From contig DAOUAB010000024.1 of NCBI GenBank assembly GCA_034434015.1, positions 1 to 64,000 on the forward strand: DNA of 64,000 nucleotides. Direction: 5' to 3'. Origin of the DNA: SpSt-583 sp034434015 (lineage in GTDB: Bacteria; Chloroflexota; Anaerolineae; Anaerolineales; UBA6663). The translations under genes were made by a program, and so were the position numbers. The number at the start of each line of letters is the position of its first letter. Within the stretch, counting starts at the first letter, position 1. This document shows, one piece after another, positions 17,043 through 23,787 of this stretch. The notes under the pieces are model-generated. The model made no database searches and had not been told where the DNA came from. It saw nothing but the letters and a program-made list of their open reading frames with translations.

Positions 17043-17501
17043 AAAGCCCCCAACTATGCCGTGAAAGGCGGCTCAACAGGTTGTCGTCATTCTAGCATGG
17101 TGGTCCCTCGCCGCCGGTGACGGTCAAATGACGATTGTCTGCCAATCCGGTAAGGTTGTGGTGAGTTTGGGGTGAGGGAGCCGCATCCCCGGCGCGATCC
17201 AGCCGCGTGATCGGCGACGTTCCTCCTGTGCTATGTTGCCTGCGAAGACGCGCTTTACCCACAGGAGGTCTTCGCCCCCCACAACCCTCTCCCTCCCCCC
17301 GCCGACGCGCCGGGCCAGCCGACAGCCCGGCGCGCTCTTTGTCAGCGCTTCTTCAACGTATAAGGCGACTGCAAGTTGCTCGAAAGCCAGCGGTAAGCTG
17401 GCGCCAATCCGGCTGATAGCGTCCTGGCAAGTCAGCGCCCTGGCGCCCGGCGTAGCATACAAACAGGCCGGTCATTCATCACCGCCCGAGAGGAGGGAAC
17501 C
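17043..17501. other. Divergent intergenic region upstream of the nucleosidase-NTPase cluster
   Basis: About 460 nt separate the divergent starts at 17042 (minus) and 17502 (plus). A candidate minus-strand -10 box, TAGAAT, is at 17089-17094, about 47 nt upstream of the cluster start; no good -35 box is seen. A plus-strand TATAAG is at 17359-17364. An open frame on the minus strand (17124-17462) has no recognisable motif and atypical composition, and I do not call it a gene. The rest has C-rich and G-rich tracts but no other clear signal. Confidence 0.45.
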
Positions 17502-18098
17502 ATGACCGTCAACGTCGTCAGCCGCGCCGCCGTCGTCCTGGTGCTGATCATCATCGGGATGGCCATGCTCCTGGGCTTCCAGGCAGCGAACGCCCCCGCG
17601 CAGTGGGTCGGGGTCCAGGCCACCGTGGAGGCCGGTCAGATGCAGCGCACGCAGCAGGCGCTTGAGATCGAAGCCCGGCAGACGCAGATCGCGATCGAGG
17701 CCGATCAGCGGAAGGCTCGGGCCACCCAGGAATTTGAGCACCAGCGCGCGCTGGATGCCCAGGAGCTTGATACGGCTCAGCGTCGCGCCCAGTGGGTGGA
17801 TGTGCTCCTGGCCGTCCTGGCGACAATCCTGGGCATCGCCATTCTTCTGGTCGCCCTGGCCGCCGCCGTCCGGCTGCTCCGCGCCGCGCCCGCCGCCCGG
17901 CCGGCCCCGGACCTGCGCGACCAGTTGCGCGCCGCCGCCCGGGCCAACGAGCTGCTCGAACGCCAGCTGGCCGAACTCCGGGCCACGCGCCCGGTCGTCC
18001 CCGGCGCCAACGGCCAGCACAAATCGGCCGCCGAGCCGACCAGGACCGGCAACAAGGATTACGGCAGCGGCGAGCCGGCCACAACCGTCAGGCCCTGA
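17502..18098 (+). CDS. Two-span membrane protein with central coiled coil
   Basis: Protein of 198 residues of unknown function. An N-terminal transmembrane helix (about 8-28, VVLVLIIIGMAMLLGF) is followed by a polar, Gln/Glu/Arg-rich helix predicted to be a coiled coil (about 45-100). A second transmembrane helix (about 105-128, VLLAVLATILGIAILLVALA) leads to another charged helical segment and a disordered tail. The topology suggests an extracytoplasmic or cytoplasmic coiled-coil loop between two membrane spans. The ATG follows GAGGAGGGA closely. It is monocistronic, ending in a strong terminator. I do not recognise the family. Confidence 0.7.
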   Translation: MTVNVVSRAAVVLVLIIIGMAMLLGFQAANAPAQWVGVQATVEAGQMQRTQQALEIEARQTQIAIEADQRKARATQEFEHQRALDAQELDTAQRRAQWVDVLLAVLATILGIAILLVALAAAVRLLRAAPAARPAPDLRDQLRAAARANELLERQLAELRATRPVVPGANGQHKSAAEPTRTGNKDYGSGEPATTVRP

Positions 18099-18115
18099 AC
18101 CGGCCCGACGCCTCA

Positions 18116-18151
18116 GGCGCCCCGGAGATGGAGACCCGGGGCGCCGTTTTT
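18116..18151 (+). terminator. Rho-independent terminator
   Basis: Perfect 10-bp stem GGCGCCCCGG / CCGGGGCGCC with a 10-nt loop, followed by GTTTTT. It lies 18 nt past the stop of the two-span membrane protein gene and just before the convergent S51 peptidase gene. Confidence 0.88.
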
Positions 18152-18159
18152 GTCAGCCG

Positions 18160-18873
18160 CTATGTCTGAAGTGGGGCGGAGCTCCCCGGCCTCTCAAACC
18201 CCTCCCCCGCCGCATAGCGCGTGACGAGGCCGCCCCAATACAATGTCGCCGCGCCGCGCCCCAGCACCTGCCAGGCCCGTCCGGTCCCGTCGTCCAGGAC
18301 CCCGGTCTGCTCGTCCAGGCCGATGAGCAGGACGCCGGGCAGTCGCTCCAGCAGGCGCGCGGCCCATTTGTGGCCGAAGGTGTCGTGATGGGGGAGGACG
18401 CACGCGCCGGGCACGAAGCCCAGCCCGGCGTGCACGGCGTCGCCGGCGGGATCGTAGTAGTGCTCGCACAACACCATCGCCCCGGCGCTGCTGCCGGCGA
18501 TGACGGCCCCGGCGGCGTGCGCGGCCCGTAACGCCTGCGCCGCCGCGCCCCCCGCCAGCGTCTGGCCGAGGTAGTGCGTGAAGCCGCCCAGCAGGTAGAT
18601 CAACCGGGCGCGGCTCAGCTCGCTGACGATGGTCGGGTCATCGGCGCTGGCCGCGTCCACCAGCGGGACGACGGCGACGTTGCGCGCGCCCAGGCCCCGG
18701 AACCAGCGCTCGCCGTTGCGGCCGGCGCGCACAGCGTTGCGGTCCGGCGCGGCGGCGGCCGGGATGAGCCGCAGCGCGGCGTCCGGGCCGCCGGCCCGCG
18801 CGATCGCCAGCCGGTCCGGCTCGGCCATCCGGCCCCCGAACTCGGCGCCGCCTTCCAGTAGCAGATAGCCCAT
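18160..18873 (-). CDS. S51-family serine peptidase, cyanophycinase-like
   Basis: Protein of 237 residues with the fold of peptidase family S51 (cyanophycinase/dipeptidase E). The nucleophile elbow GSSAGAMVL near residue 130 supplies the catalytic Ser. The upstream YLLGGFTHYLGQTL loop is the usual GG-x-x-x-L/Q element before it, and LPHHDTFGHKWAARLL carries likely catalytic or substrate His residues. Such enzymes hydrolyse beta-aspartyl or alpha-aspartyl peptides. No cyanophycin synthetase is seen in the window, so cyanophycin use is unproven. The ATG follows GGAGG by 7 nt and lies 22 nt downstream of a TATAAT on the minus strand. Confidence 0.83.
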   Translation of the reverse strand: MGYLLLEGGAEFGGRMAEPDRLAIARAGGPDAALRLIPAAAAPDRNAVRAGRNGERWFRGLGARNVAVVPLVDAASADDPTIVSELSRARLIYLLGGFTHYLGQTLAGGAAAQALRAAHAAGAVIAGSSAGAMVLCEHYYDPAGDAVHAGLGFVPGACVLPHHDTFGHKWAARLLERLPGVLLIGLDEQTGVLDDGTGRAWQVLGRGAATLYWGGLVTRYAAGEGFERPGSSAPLQT

Positions 18874-18894
18874 AGTCTCGCCTCCACGGATAGG

Positions 18895-18934
18895 ATTATA
18901 GTTTCTGCCGCTGCCTGAGTGGACATGCTATAAT
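18895..18934. promoter_or_regulatory. Paired divergent -10 boxes
   Basis: TATAAT on the minus strand at 18895-18900 points at the S51 peptidase gene (22 nt upstream of its ATG). TATAAT on the plus strand at 18929-18934 points at the gene starting at 18970. Both are perfect -10 hexamers in otherwise GC-rich DNA. Neither has a convincing -35 hexamer. Confidence 0.6.
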
Positions 18935-18969
18935 CGCCTCGCCGTCGCGAGACAGGAATTCAACTTCAC

Positions 18970-19767
18970 ATGTCGGCCTCCACGGAAACCCTGGTCGCCT
19001 GGACGGCGGCCCTTCTGCTGGTGGGGGGGATCATCGCGCTGCTGGCAGGCGTCGCGCAGTTGGCGCGGTCGCGCCGCCAGGCCTATTTCCGTTTCCGCCG
19101 GCAAGCCATCCTGAGCGGCTGGCGCAATGTGATGTTCGGCGTACTCTTCCTCCTCGCGGCCGGCGTCGTCCGCCTGGCCGGCCAGCGCGCGGTCGAGGTC
19201 TTCGTGCCGCCCACGCCGACGGCCACCGCCTCGCCGACGGCCAGCCTCACCGCCACGGCCACGCTCACGCCGACGCGCACTTCGCCCCCGTCGGCCACGC
19301 CGCCGCCGACAACCCCGCCGCCGCCCAGCGACACGCCCGACCCGACCGTCAGCCCGACGCCGGCCCGGCCGCTGGCCCTGCTCACGCGTCCGGCCGGGAC
19401 GCTCACCGTCACGCCGCCCGCCGGGGCCGTGATCGCCAACCTGCGCGTCGGGCGCTTCAACGATTGCGCCAGCCAGCGCGGCGTGGCCGACCTGTTCGCC
19501 ACGCCGCCCAAGACGCTCTTCGCGCTGTTCGACTACGACGGCTGGCAGGCCGGCGTGGAATGGACCAGCGTCTGGCTGCGCGACGGCCAGCCGGTGTTTG
19601 CGGAAACGCTGTTATGGGACGGGAGTACGGGCGGCTGCGGTTTCGCCGATTACGACGGCGGCGGCGGCCCCTGGGCCGAGGGGGCCTACGAGGTCCAGAT
19701 CTTCATCGGCGAGACCTGGCTGGGGTCGGCGACGTTCCGCGTCTACGACCGCACGCCCACGCCGTAG
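18970..19767 (+). CDS. Membrane-anchored protein with Thr/Pro-rich linker and extracellular domain
   Basis: Protein of 265 residues. Two N-terminal transmembrane helices (about 9-30 and 55-75, the second GVLFLLAAGVVRLAG) are followed by a 60-residue mucin-like linker of Thr, Pro, Ala and Ser (TPTATASPTASLTATATLTP), typical of extracytoplasmic stalks. The C-terminal 120 residues form a beta-rich domain with a repeated pattern of Gly and aromatic residues and a Cys pair (DCASQR and GGCGF). The last strand GTYEVQIF-like element (AYEVQIFIGETWLGSATFRV) recalls Ig or CARDB-like folds. Function not recognised. It is convergent with psuG, and a palindromic repeat supplies its stop codon. Confidence 0.7.
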   Translation: MSASTETLVAWTAALLLVGGIIALLAGVAQLARSRRQAYFRFRRQAILSGWRNVMFGVLFLLAAGVVRLAGQRAVEVFVPPTPTATASPTASLTATATLTPTRTSPPSATPPPTTPPPPSDTPDPTVSPTPARPLALLTRPAGTLTVTPPAGAVIANLRVGRFNDCASQRGVADLFATPPKTLFALFDYDGWQAGVEWTSVWLRDGQPVFAETLLWDGSTGGCGFADYDGGGGPWAEGAYEVQIFIGETWLGSATFRVYDRTPTP

Positions 19768-19791
19768 GGACGCGACATGTCGCGCCCCTAC
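19764..19791. repeat. GTAGGG-type palindromic repeat between convergent genes
   Basis: Near-perfect palindrome with arms GTAGGGACGCGACA and TGTCGCGCCCCTAC (one mismatched pair). Its left arm contains the TAG stop of the upstream plus-strand gene and its right arm the TAG stop of psuG on the minus strand. It can fold in both transcripts and may act as a bidirectional terminator. A related element is at 58267-58293. Confidence 0.7.
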
Positions 19792-20696
19792 GGCGCCGCC
19801 ATGGCCCGCGCAATTGCGGCCGCCACGCGCGCGTTGTTTTCGAGCAGCGCCAGGTTGGCGGCCTTGCTCTCGCCGTGGGTAAGCGCCGCCACGCGCGCCA
19901 GCAGGAACGGCGTCACAGCTTTGCCGCGCACGCCCTGCGCCTCGGCCTCGCTCACCGCCTGGCGGATGGCGCGCTCCATCTCGTCCGCCGGGCGCGCATG
20001 CTCCGCCGGGCACGGCGCGCATACCAGCAGCCCTCCCGTCAGCCCGGCCCCCCACAGCGCGCGCGCGATGGCGGCCACCTCTTCCGGCGTGTCGGCGCGC
20101 GCCTCCAGTTTCAGGCCGCTCTCGCGCGAGTAGAAGGCCGGGAACTCGTCGGTCCCAAAGCCGATGACGGGCACGCCATACGTCTCCAGCCACTCCAGGG
20201 TCGCCGACAGGTCCAGGATCGCCTTGGCGCCCGCGCAGACCACGATCACGGGCGTGCGCGCCAGCTCGGGCAGGTCGGCGGAGACGTCCGCCCGGTCGCC
20301 GCGATGCACGCCGCCGATCCCGCCGGTGGCGAAGACGCGCACGCCGGCCCAGTGCGCGGCGATCATGGTCCCGGCCACGGTCGTCGCGCCGTCGCGCTTC
20401 TGGGCCAGCGCCACGGCATAGTCGCGCCGACTCACTTTCCATACCCCGTTCGCCTGAGCCAGATATTCCAGTTGCGCGTCGTCCAGCCCGATATGGACCT
20501 GCCCGCCGAGCAGGGCGATGGTGGCCGGCTCCGCGCCGCCGGCCCGGACCGTGGCTTCCATGCGCCGGGCCAGCTCCAGGTTCTCGGGCCAGGGCAGGCC
20601 GTGCGAGATGACGGTGGACTCCAGGGCGACGACCGGCCGGCCGGCGTCGAGCGCGGCGCGGACGGAGGGTTGATAGATGAGGTTTGGAATGGACAT
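19788..20696 (-). CDS. psuG: Pseudouridine-5'-phosphate glycosidase
   Basis: Cleaves the C-glycosidic bond of pseudouridine 5'-phosphate to give uracil and ribose 5-phosphate, using Mn2+ and a lysine Schiff base. The 302-residue length is normal for PsuG. Family motifs visible are VVALESTVISHGLPWPEN near residue 22, VWKVSRRD near 88, the stretch KRDGATTVAGTM containing the catalytic Lys, and FATGGIGGVHRG near 120. No pseudouridine kinase (psuK) gene is adjacent, so phosphorylation must be done elsewhere or by another kinase. Its start lies 6 nt after the stop of the TIGR02206 gene, suggesting co-transcription. Unrelated to the PNP-type nucleosidase upstream in fold. Confidence 0.93.
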   Translation of the reverse strand: MSIPNLIYQPSVRAALDAGRPVVALESTVISHGLPWPENLELARRMEATVRAGGAEPATIALLGGQVHIGLDDAQLEYLAQANGVWKVSRRDYAVALAQKRDGATTVAGTMIAAHWAGVRVFATGGIGGVHRGDRADVSADLPELARTPVIVVCAGAKAILDLSATLEWLETYGVPVIGFGTDEFPAFYSRESGLKLEARADTPEEVAAIARALWGAGLTGGLLVCAPCPAEHARPADEMERAIRQAVSEAEAQGVRGKAVTPFLLARVAALTHGESKAANLALLENNARVAAAIARAMAAP

Positions 20697-20702
20697 GATC
20701 CT

Positions 20703-21416
20703 TCAGATGAACAGGAACGGCGCGTACAGGATGAGCATGGTGACGAGTGCGATGACGGCCAGCCACGGGAGGTACCACGGCCACGGGCCGAGCCGGTCGA
20801 TCAGGCTGGGCGTGTCCGGCGGGCGGGCCAGGTACATGTAGTTGCTGCCCAGCCGCCAGTTGATCGCGGCGACCAGGGCGGCGTAGACCAGCGTGCCGGC
20901 GGCCACTGTCAGGATCGAGCCCCAGGTCGGCCGGAAGCCCTCGACCAGCGTCATGTAGAGCGGCGCCGTGAACAACAGACCGTGCGAGACCATCGCGGTC
21001 CAGAACTTGACGTGCGGGAAACCGTAGCGCCCGGTGTCGGGCGTGAGCAACGCCTGCAGTGCGCCGCCGACTCCCAGGAAGTAGCAGAACTGGTAAAGGA
21101 AATAACTCCGGGTCAACAACATGACGGCCGAGACGTAGACCAGCGCGCTGCACAGGTGAAACGGCAGCAGGGTTCGGGTCGTCCACTGGCCGGTGGTGAG
21201 GTTCCACAGGTGCCAGATCGTTTCGTTGATCAGCAGCGCCGCGGCCATGCCGACCCGCAGCGCCTGGCGCGCCTCCGCGCCCAGCGCGGGCGCGAGCCAG
21301 GGCCAGGCGACGTTGACGGCCAGGACGACGCCGAGCACGGCCAGATGGGACGGCCCAAAGTGCACGAACGGCCGGCCGGCGTAATCCCTGGCCCAATACT
21401 GGCGCAGATTCCTCAT
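20703..21416 (-). CDS. TIGR02206/YwaF-like integral membrane protein
   Basis: Polytopic membrane protein of 237 residues with about six transmembrane helices. It starts with an amphipathic segment containing FVHFGPSHLAVLG and has the conserved polar signatures of TIGR02206 proteins: a helix with ETIWHLWNL, LPFHLCSALVYV, FCYFLGVGGALQALLTPD, NYMYLARPP and PWPWYL. The family is widespread and its biochemical role is unknown to me. It ends 6 nt before psuG on the same strand, but the functional link is unclear. Confidence 0.8.
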   Translation of the reverse strand: MRNLRQYWARDYAGRPFVHFGPSHLAVLGVVLAVNVAWPWLAPALGAEARQALRVGMAAALLINETIWHLWNLTTGQWTTRTLLPFHLCSALVYVSAVMLLTRSYFLYQFCYFLGVGGALQALLTPDTGRYGFPHVKFWTAMVSHGLLFTAPLYMTLVEGFRPTWGSILTVAAGTLVYAALVAAINWRLGSNYMYLARPPDTPSLIDRLGPWPWYLPWLAVIALVTMLILYAPFLFI

Positions 21417-21483
21417 TCACACCTCTGCACGGGCACGGCCGCGCGCCCACCGACGCGCAGGCCGCCGCAAATCCCCTTTCAGT

Positions 21484-22539
21484 TCATGTCCGTCCCTGGC
21501 CCCCAAGCCGTGGGCCTGTCGGGTCGAAGGGCGGGCGGCGCATGCCCGGCCTCTGCCTCAGCCGCCACAGCACGCCGGCCGGGTAGCCGATCATCTTGGC
21601 CAGATCGCCCGTGACCCGGATGACCGGGATCCAGGCCAGGGCGCACAGCCGGTCGAGCCGCGACAACGGCCTCAGCCTCGGCCGGATGCGGCGCAGCGGC
21701 GCGCGCACATACGCCAGCCCGGCGGCCAGGCCGGCCAGCCATAGCCACGGGTTGACCGCGAGCGCGGCGTAGACCAGCAGCGGCGCTACGACCAGGTAGG
21801 CGAAATAACGCACCGCGTGCTGGCGCGGGAACAGGTTCGCCTTGCCGTCGCCGCGCGCGTAAAGAAAGTATTGGCGCGCGAATGCCCGCAGGCTGGCGCG
21901 CGGACGGAAATGGACGCGCGCCTCCGGCACAAACACGAACGGCCCGAACCGCCGGCGCACCTCCAGGTCGAAGATCACGTCCTCGCAGAAATCAAGCCAC
22001 TCCGGGTAACCGCCGGCCGCCTCCCAGACCTCTTTCCGGAACGCCACGCTCCGGCTGGAAGGCAGGTAGGTCGCCGGGTTCACGTCGCGCGGTTCCGGCA
22101 GCGTCGTCGCCCCCAGCGCGATCTCGAACACGGTCTGCGGGTCGCTCTGGAAGAAGCCGGCCACGGCATGGGGCCCCTGCTCCCCTGCTCCCTCTCCCCC
22201 ATCTCTGATGGGGGAGAGGGCTGGGGTGAGGGGGGCGATCAGCTTCTCCAACCAAGCCTCTTCGCAGCGGACGCCGGCATCGGTCACGGCGATGACGTCG
22301 CCGCAGGCCGCAGCGATCGCGGCGTTGCGGCCCTGGGCGATGTTGGCGCCCGGCCGCTCGATCACGCGCATCGGCAGGCGCGCGGCGTACTCGCGCAGGA
22401 TGTCCGGCGTGCCGTCGCGCGAGCCGCCGTCGCAGACCACGACCTCGTCCGGCGGCCGAGTCTGCGCCGCCAGCGAATCGAGCACCGCCCGGATCGTCCC
22501 GGCCTCGTCCAGGACCGTCATCACCACCGAGACTTGCAT
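21484..22539 (-). CDS. Family 2 glycosyltransferase with a palindromic repeat inserted in frame
   Basis: Inverting GT-A glycosyltransferase of 351 residues, with N-terminal catalytic domain: VSVVMTVLDEAGTIRAVLDS at the start, EVVVCDGGSRDGTPDIL near 32, GRNAAIAAACGDVIAVTDAG near 70 carrying the DxD-like TDAG metal site, and PSSRSVAFRKEVWE with EDVIFDLEVRRRFG (the ED acceptor/catalytic motif). The C-terminal 90 residues carry two hydrophobic stretches, so it is probably membrane associated. Between about residues 106 and 125 is a segment (PLTPALSPIRDGGEGAGEQG) encoded by a palindromic repeat that normal family members lack. The ATG at 22539 sits 8 nt after TATAAT, with no Shine-Dalgarno, so a leaderless transcript is likely. 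Confidence 0.88.
   Translation of the reverse strand: MQVSVVMTVLDEAGTIRAVLDSLAAQTRPPDEVVVCDGGSRDGTPDILREYAARLPMRVIERPGANIAQGRNAAIAAACGDVIAVTDAGVRCEEAWLEKLIAPLTPALSPIRDGGEGAGEQGPHAVAGFFQSDPQTVFEIALGATTLPEPRDVNPATYLPSSRSVAFRKEVWEAAGGYPEWLDFCEDVIFDLEVRRRFGPFVFVPEARVHFRPRASLRAFARQYFLYARGDGKANLFPRQHAVRYFAYLVVAPLLVYAALAVNPWLWLAGLAAGLAYVRAPLRRIRPRLRPLSRLDRLCALAWIPVIRVTGDLAKMIGYPAGVLWRLRQRPGMRRPPFDPTGPRLGGQGRT
22190..22220. repeat. Intragenic palindromic repeat
   Basis: Perfect 14-bp inverted repeat CCCTCTCCCCCATC / GATGGGGGAGAGGG around a TCT loop, followed by CTGGGGTGAG. It is read in frame as part of the glycosyltransferase. Sequences of this look recur as dispersed intergenic repeats in bacterial genomes; that is recall, not a search. 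Confidence 0.85.
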
Positions 22540-22547
22540 CGGGCGCG

Positions 22548-22553
22548 ATTATA
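22548..22553 (-). promoter_or_regulatory. -10 box for leaderless glycosyltransferase transcript
   Basis: TATAAT on the minus strand, 8 nt upstream of the ATG at 22539. Transcription would begin at or next to the start codon. No ribosome-binding site is present between them. Confidence 0.6.
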
Positions 22554-22586
22554 CGTGCTTGTGGGCGGTCAGTGCACGGGATAGGC

Positions 22587-22622
22587 AACGGCCGGAGCAT
22601 GCCCCCCTCGGCTCCGGCCGTT
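22587..22622. other. Perfect 12-bp hairpin in a divergent intergenic region
   Basis: Arms AACGGCCGGAGC and GCTCCGGCCGTT with a 12-nt loop. It lies between divergent genes (22539 minus, 22762 plus) and no T-run follows on either side, so it is not an obvious terminator. It could be an operator or 5' leader structure. Downstream, TTGCCG (22695-22700) and CAGAAT (22718-22723), 17 nt apart, form a possible promoter for the gene at 22762. Confidence 0.5.
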
Positions 22623-22761
22623 CAGCGTCGTCGGGTGACGCCGCCCCCTTTCCCCCACATAATACTAATGGCCGGGCGGGGTCGGGCCAAGTACTTGCCG
22701 GCAAAAAAATTGCAGGGCAGAATCAGCCTGGTTCACGAGGATCGAGCGAGGGAGAACGGCC

Positions 22762-23787
22762 ATGCACTTCAACCCTGAGCCGGCCGCCGACGGCGATGAT
22801 CTGCCGCACCTCGGCGCGCTTTGCCGCCGCATCCGCGAGAGCCGCGGCCTGCGCCCCACCGACCTGGCCCGCGCCTGCAGCGTCGAGGTCTCCACCGTCA
22901 CGCGCCTGGAGGAGCGCGGGTCGGCGACGCCGGAGACGTTCGATCGTTATCTGGGCGCGCTGAGGACCCTGTCGCCCGGCGCCTGGCCCCTGCACCGTGA
23001 GCGCCTGCTACGCGACCTGTTCGCCCGGCGCGGCGAGGTCGCCGAAATGCAGGCCCGGCTGGAGACGGTGCGCTTCGACCTGTGGCCGTCGCCGCGACGT
23101 CCGCCGGACCTGACCGCGGCGCTGCGCGCGCTGGAGGCCGAGCCTTACCCGGCCATCCTCACCGACTCGTTGTGGTTCATCCACGCCGCCAACCGCGCCT
23201 TCTTTCGCCTCTACAGCGTCGACCCGCACGCCCCGTTCCTTTCCACCTGGCCCGGCTGGCACATCCTCGCCGCCAAGTTCGTGGCCGGCTCGCCGCCGCG
23301 CCGCATGTACGACGATCACGATCAGTATCTCGGCCGCGACGTCGTCGCCTTCCTGGAGACCGCCGCCCCCTATCTGTTCACGGCGCAGATGCGCCGCCTC
23401 CTCGCCCGCATCATGACGCTCTCGCGCGAGAACGGCCTGGACTTCCGGGCCTGGTGGCGCGCGGCGACGTCGTTCAGCCTGCCGTTTGAGATGAAATCGC
23501 TCAAGCGCACGCAGACCTTCCAGGGACAGCCCATCCGCATCGAGCCGACCTGGCGCGCCTTCCCGGCCGACCTGAACGGGCACGGCCGGGCGGAATTCAC
23601 GCTGACCGTGATCACGCCCTGCGACGCCGCAGCCGAGCAGCTGTTTGCGGGCCTGCGCCATGACAGCCGCGGGCCGGAGGTCTACTTCGCCGCCGACTAC
23701 GACCGCGACGGCGACTTTCATGTGAACGCCTGGCCCGAAGTGCAGCGCGACTTTCAGGCCCAGGCCCGTCGGACGGAGCCCGCATGA
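22762..23787 (+). CDS. XRE-type regulator with MmyB-like ligand-binding domain
   Basis: Protein of 341 residues. Residues about 16-75 form an XRE helix-turn-helix (CRRIRESRGLRPTDLARAC, recognition helix VEVSTVTRLEERG). Residues about 115-330 resemble the PAS-like ligand-binding domain that follows the helix-turn-helix in MmyB regulators: the strand PAILTDSLWFIHAANRAFFR is the usual PA-x-x-x-D-x-x-W-x-x-x-x-x-N signature, and FTLTVITP lies near the end. Such domains are thought to bind fatty acids or similar small molecules. The ATG has GAGGGAG 7 nt upstream. Its stop overlaps the start of the RlmD-type gene by 4 nt, so the two are co-translated. Confidence 0.78.
   Translation: MHFNPEPAADGDDLPHLGALCRRIRESRGLRPTDLARACSVEVSTVTRLEERGSATPETFDRYLGALRTLSPGAWPLHRERLLRDLFARRGEVAEMQARLETVRFDLWPSPRRPPDLTAALRALEAEPYPAILTDSLWFIHAANRAFFRLYSVDPHAPFLSTWPGWHILAAKFVAGSPPRRMYDDHDQYLGRDVVAFLETAAPYLFTAQMRRLLARIMTLSRENGLDFRAWWRAATSFSLPFEMKSLKRTQTFQGQPIRIEPTWRAFPADLNGHGRAEFTLTVITPCDAAAEQLFAGLRHDSRGPEVYFAADYDRDGDFHVNAWPEVQRDFQAQARRTEPA

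Noticed and set aside
17270..17300. C-rich tract as a copy of the palindromic repeat found in the glycosyltransferase gene
   Set aside because: It shares CCCTCTCCC only; the second arm is missing.
17124..17462. 112-codon minus-strand frame in the spacer upstream of the nucleosidase-NTPase gene
   Set aside because: No motif, no ribosome site and poor protein-like composition; more likely regulatory spacer.
19464..21614. 716-codon plus-strand frame over psuG and the TIGR02206 gene
   Set aside because: Both opposite-strand genes have clear family motifs; the plus-strand frame has none.
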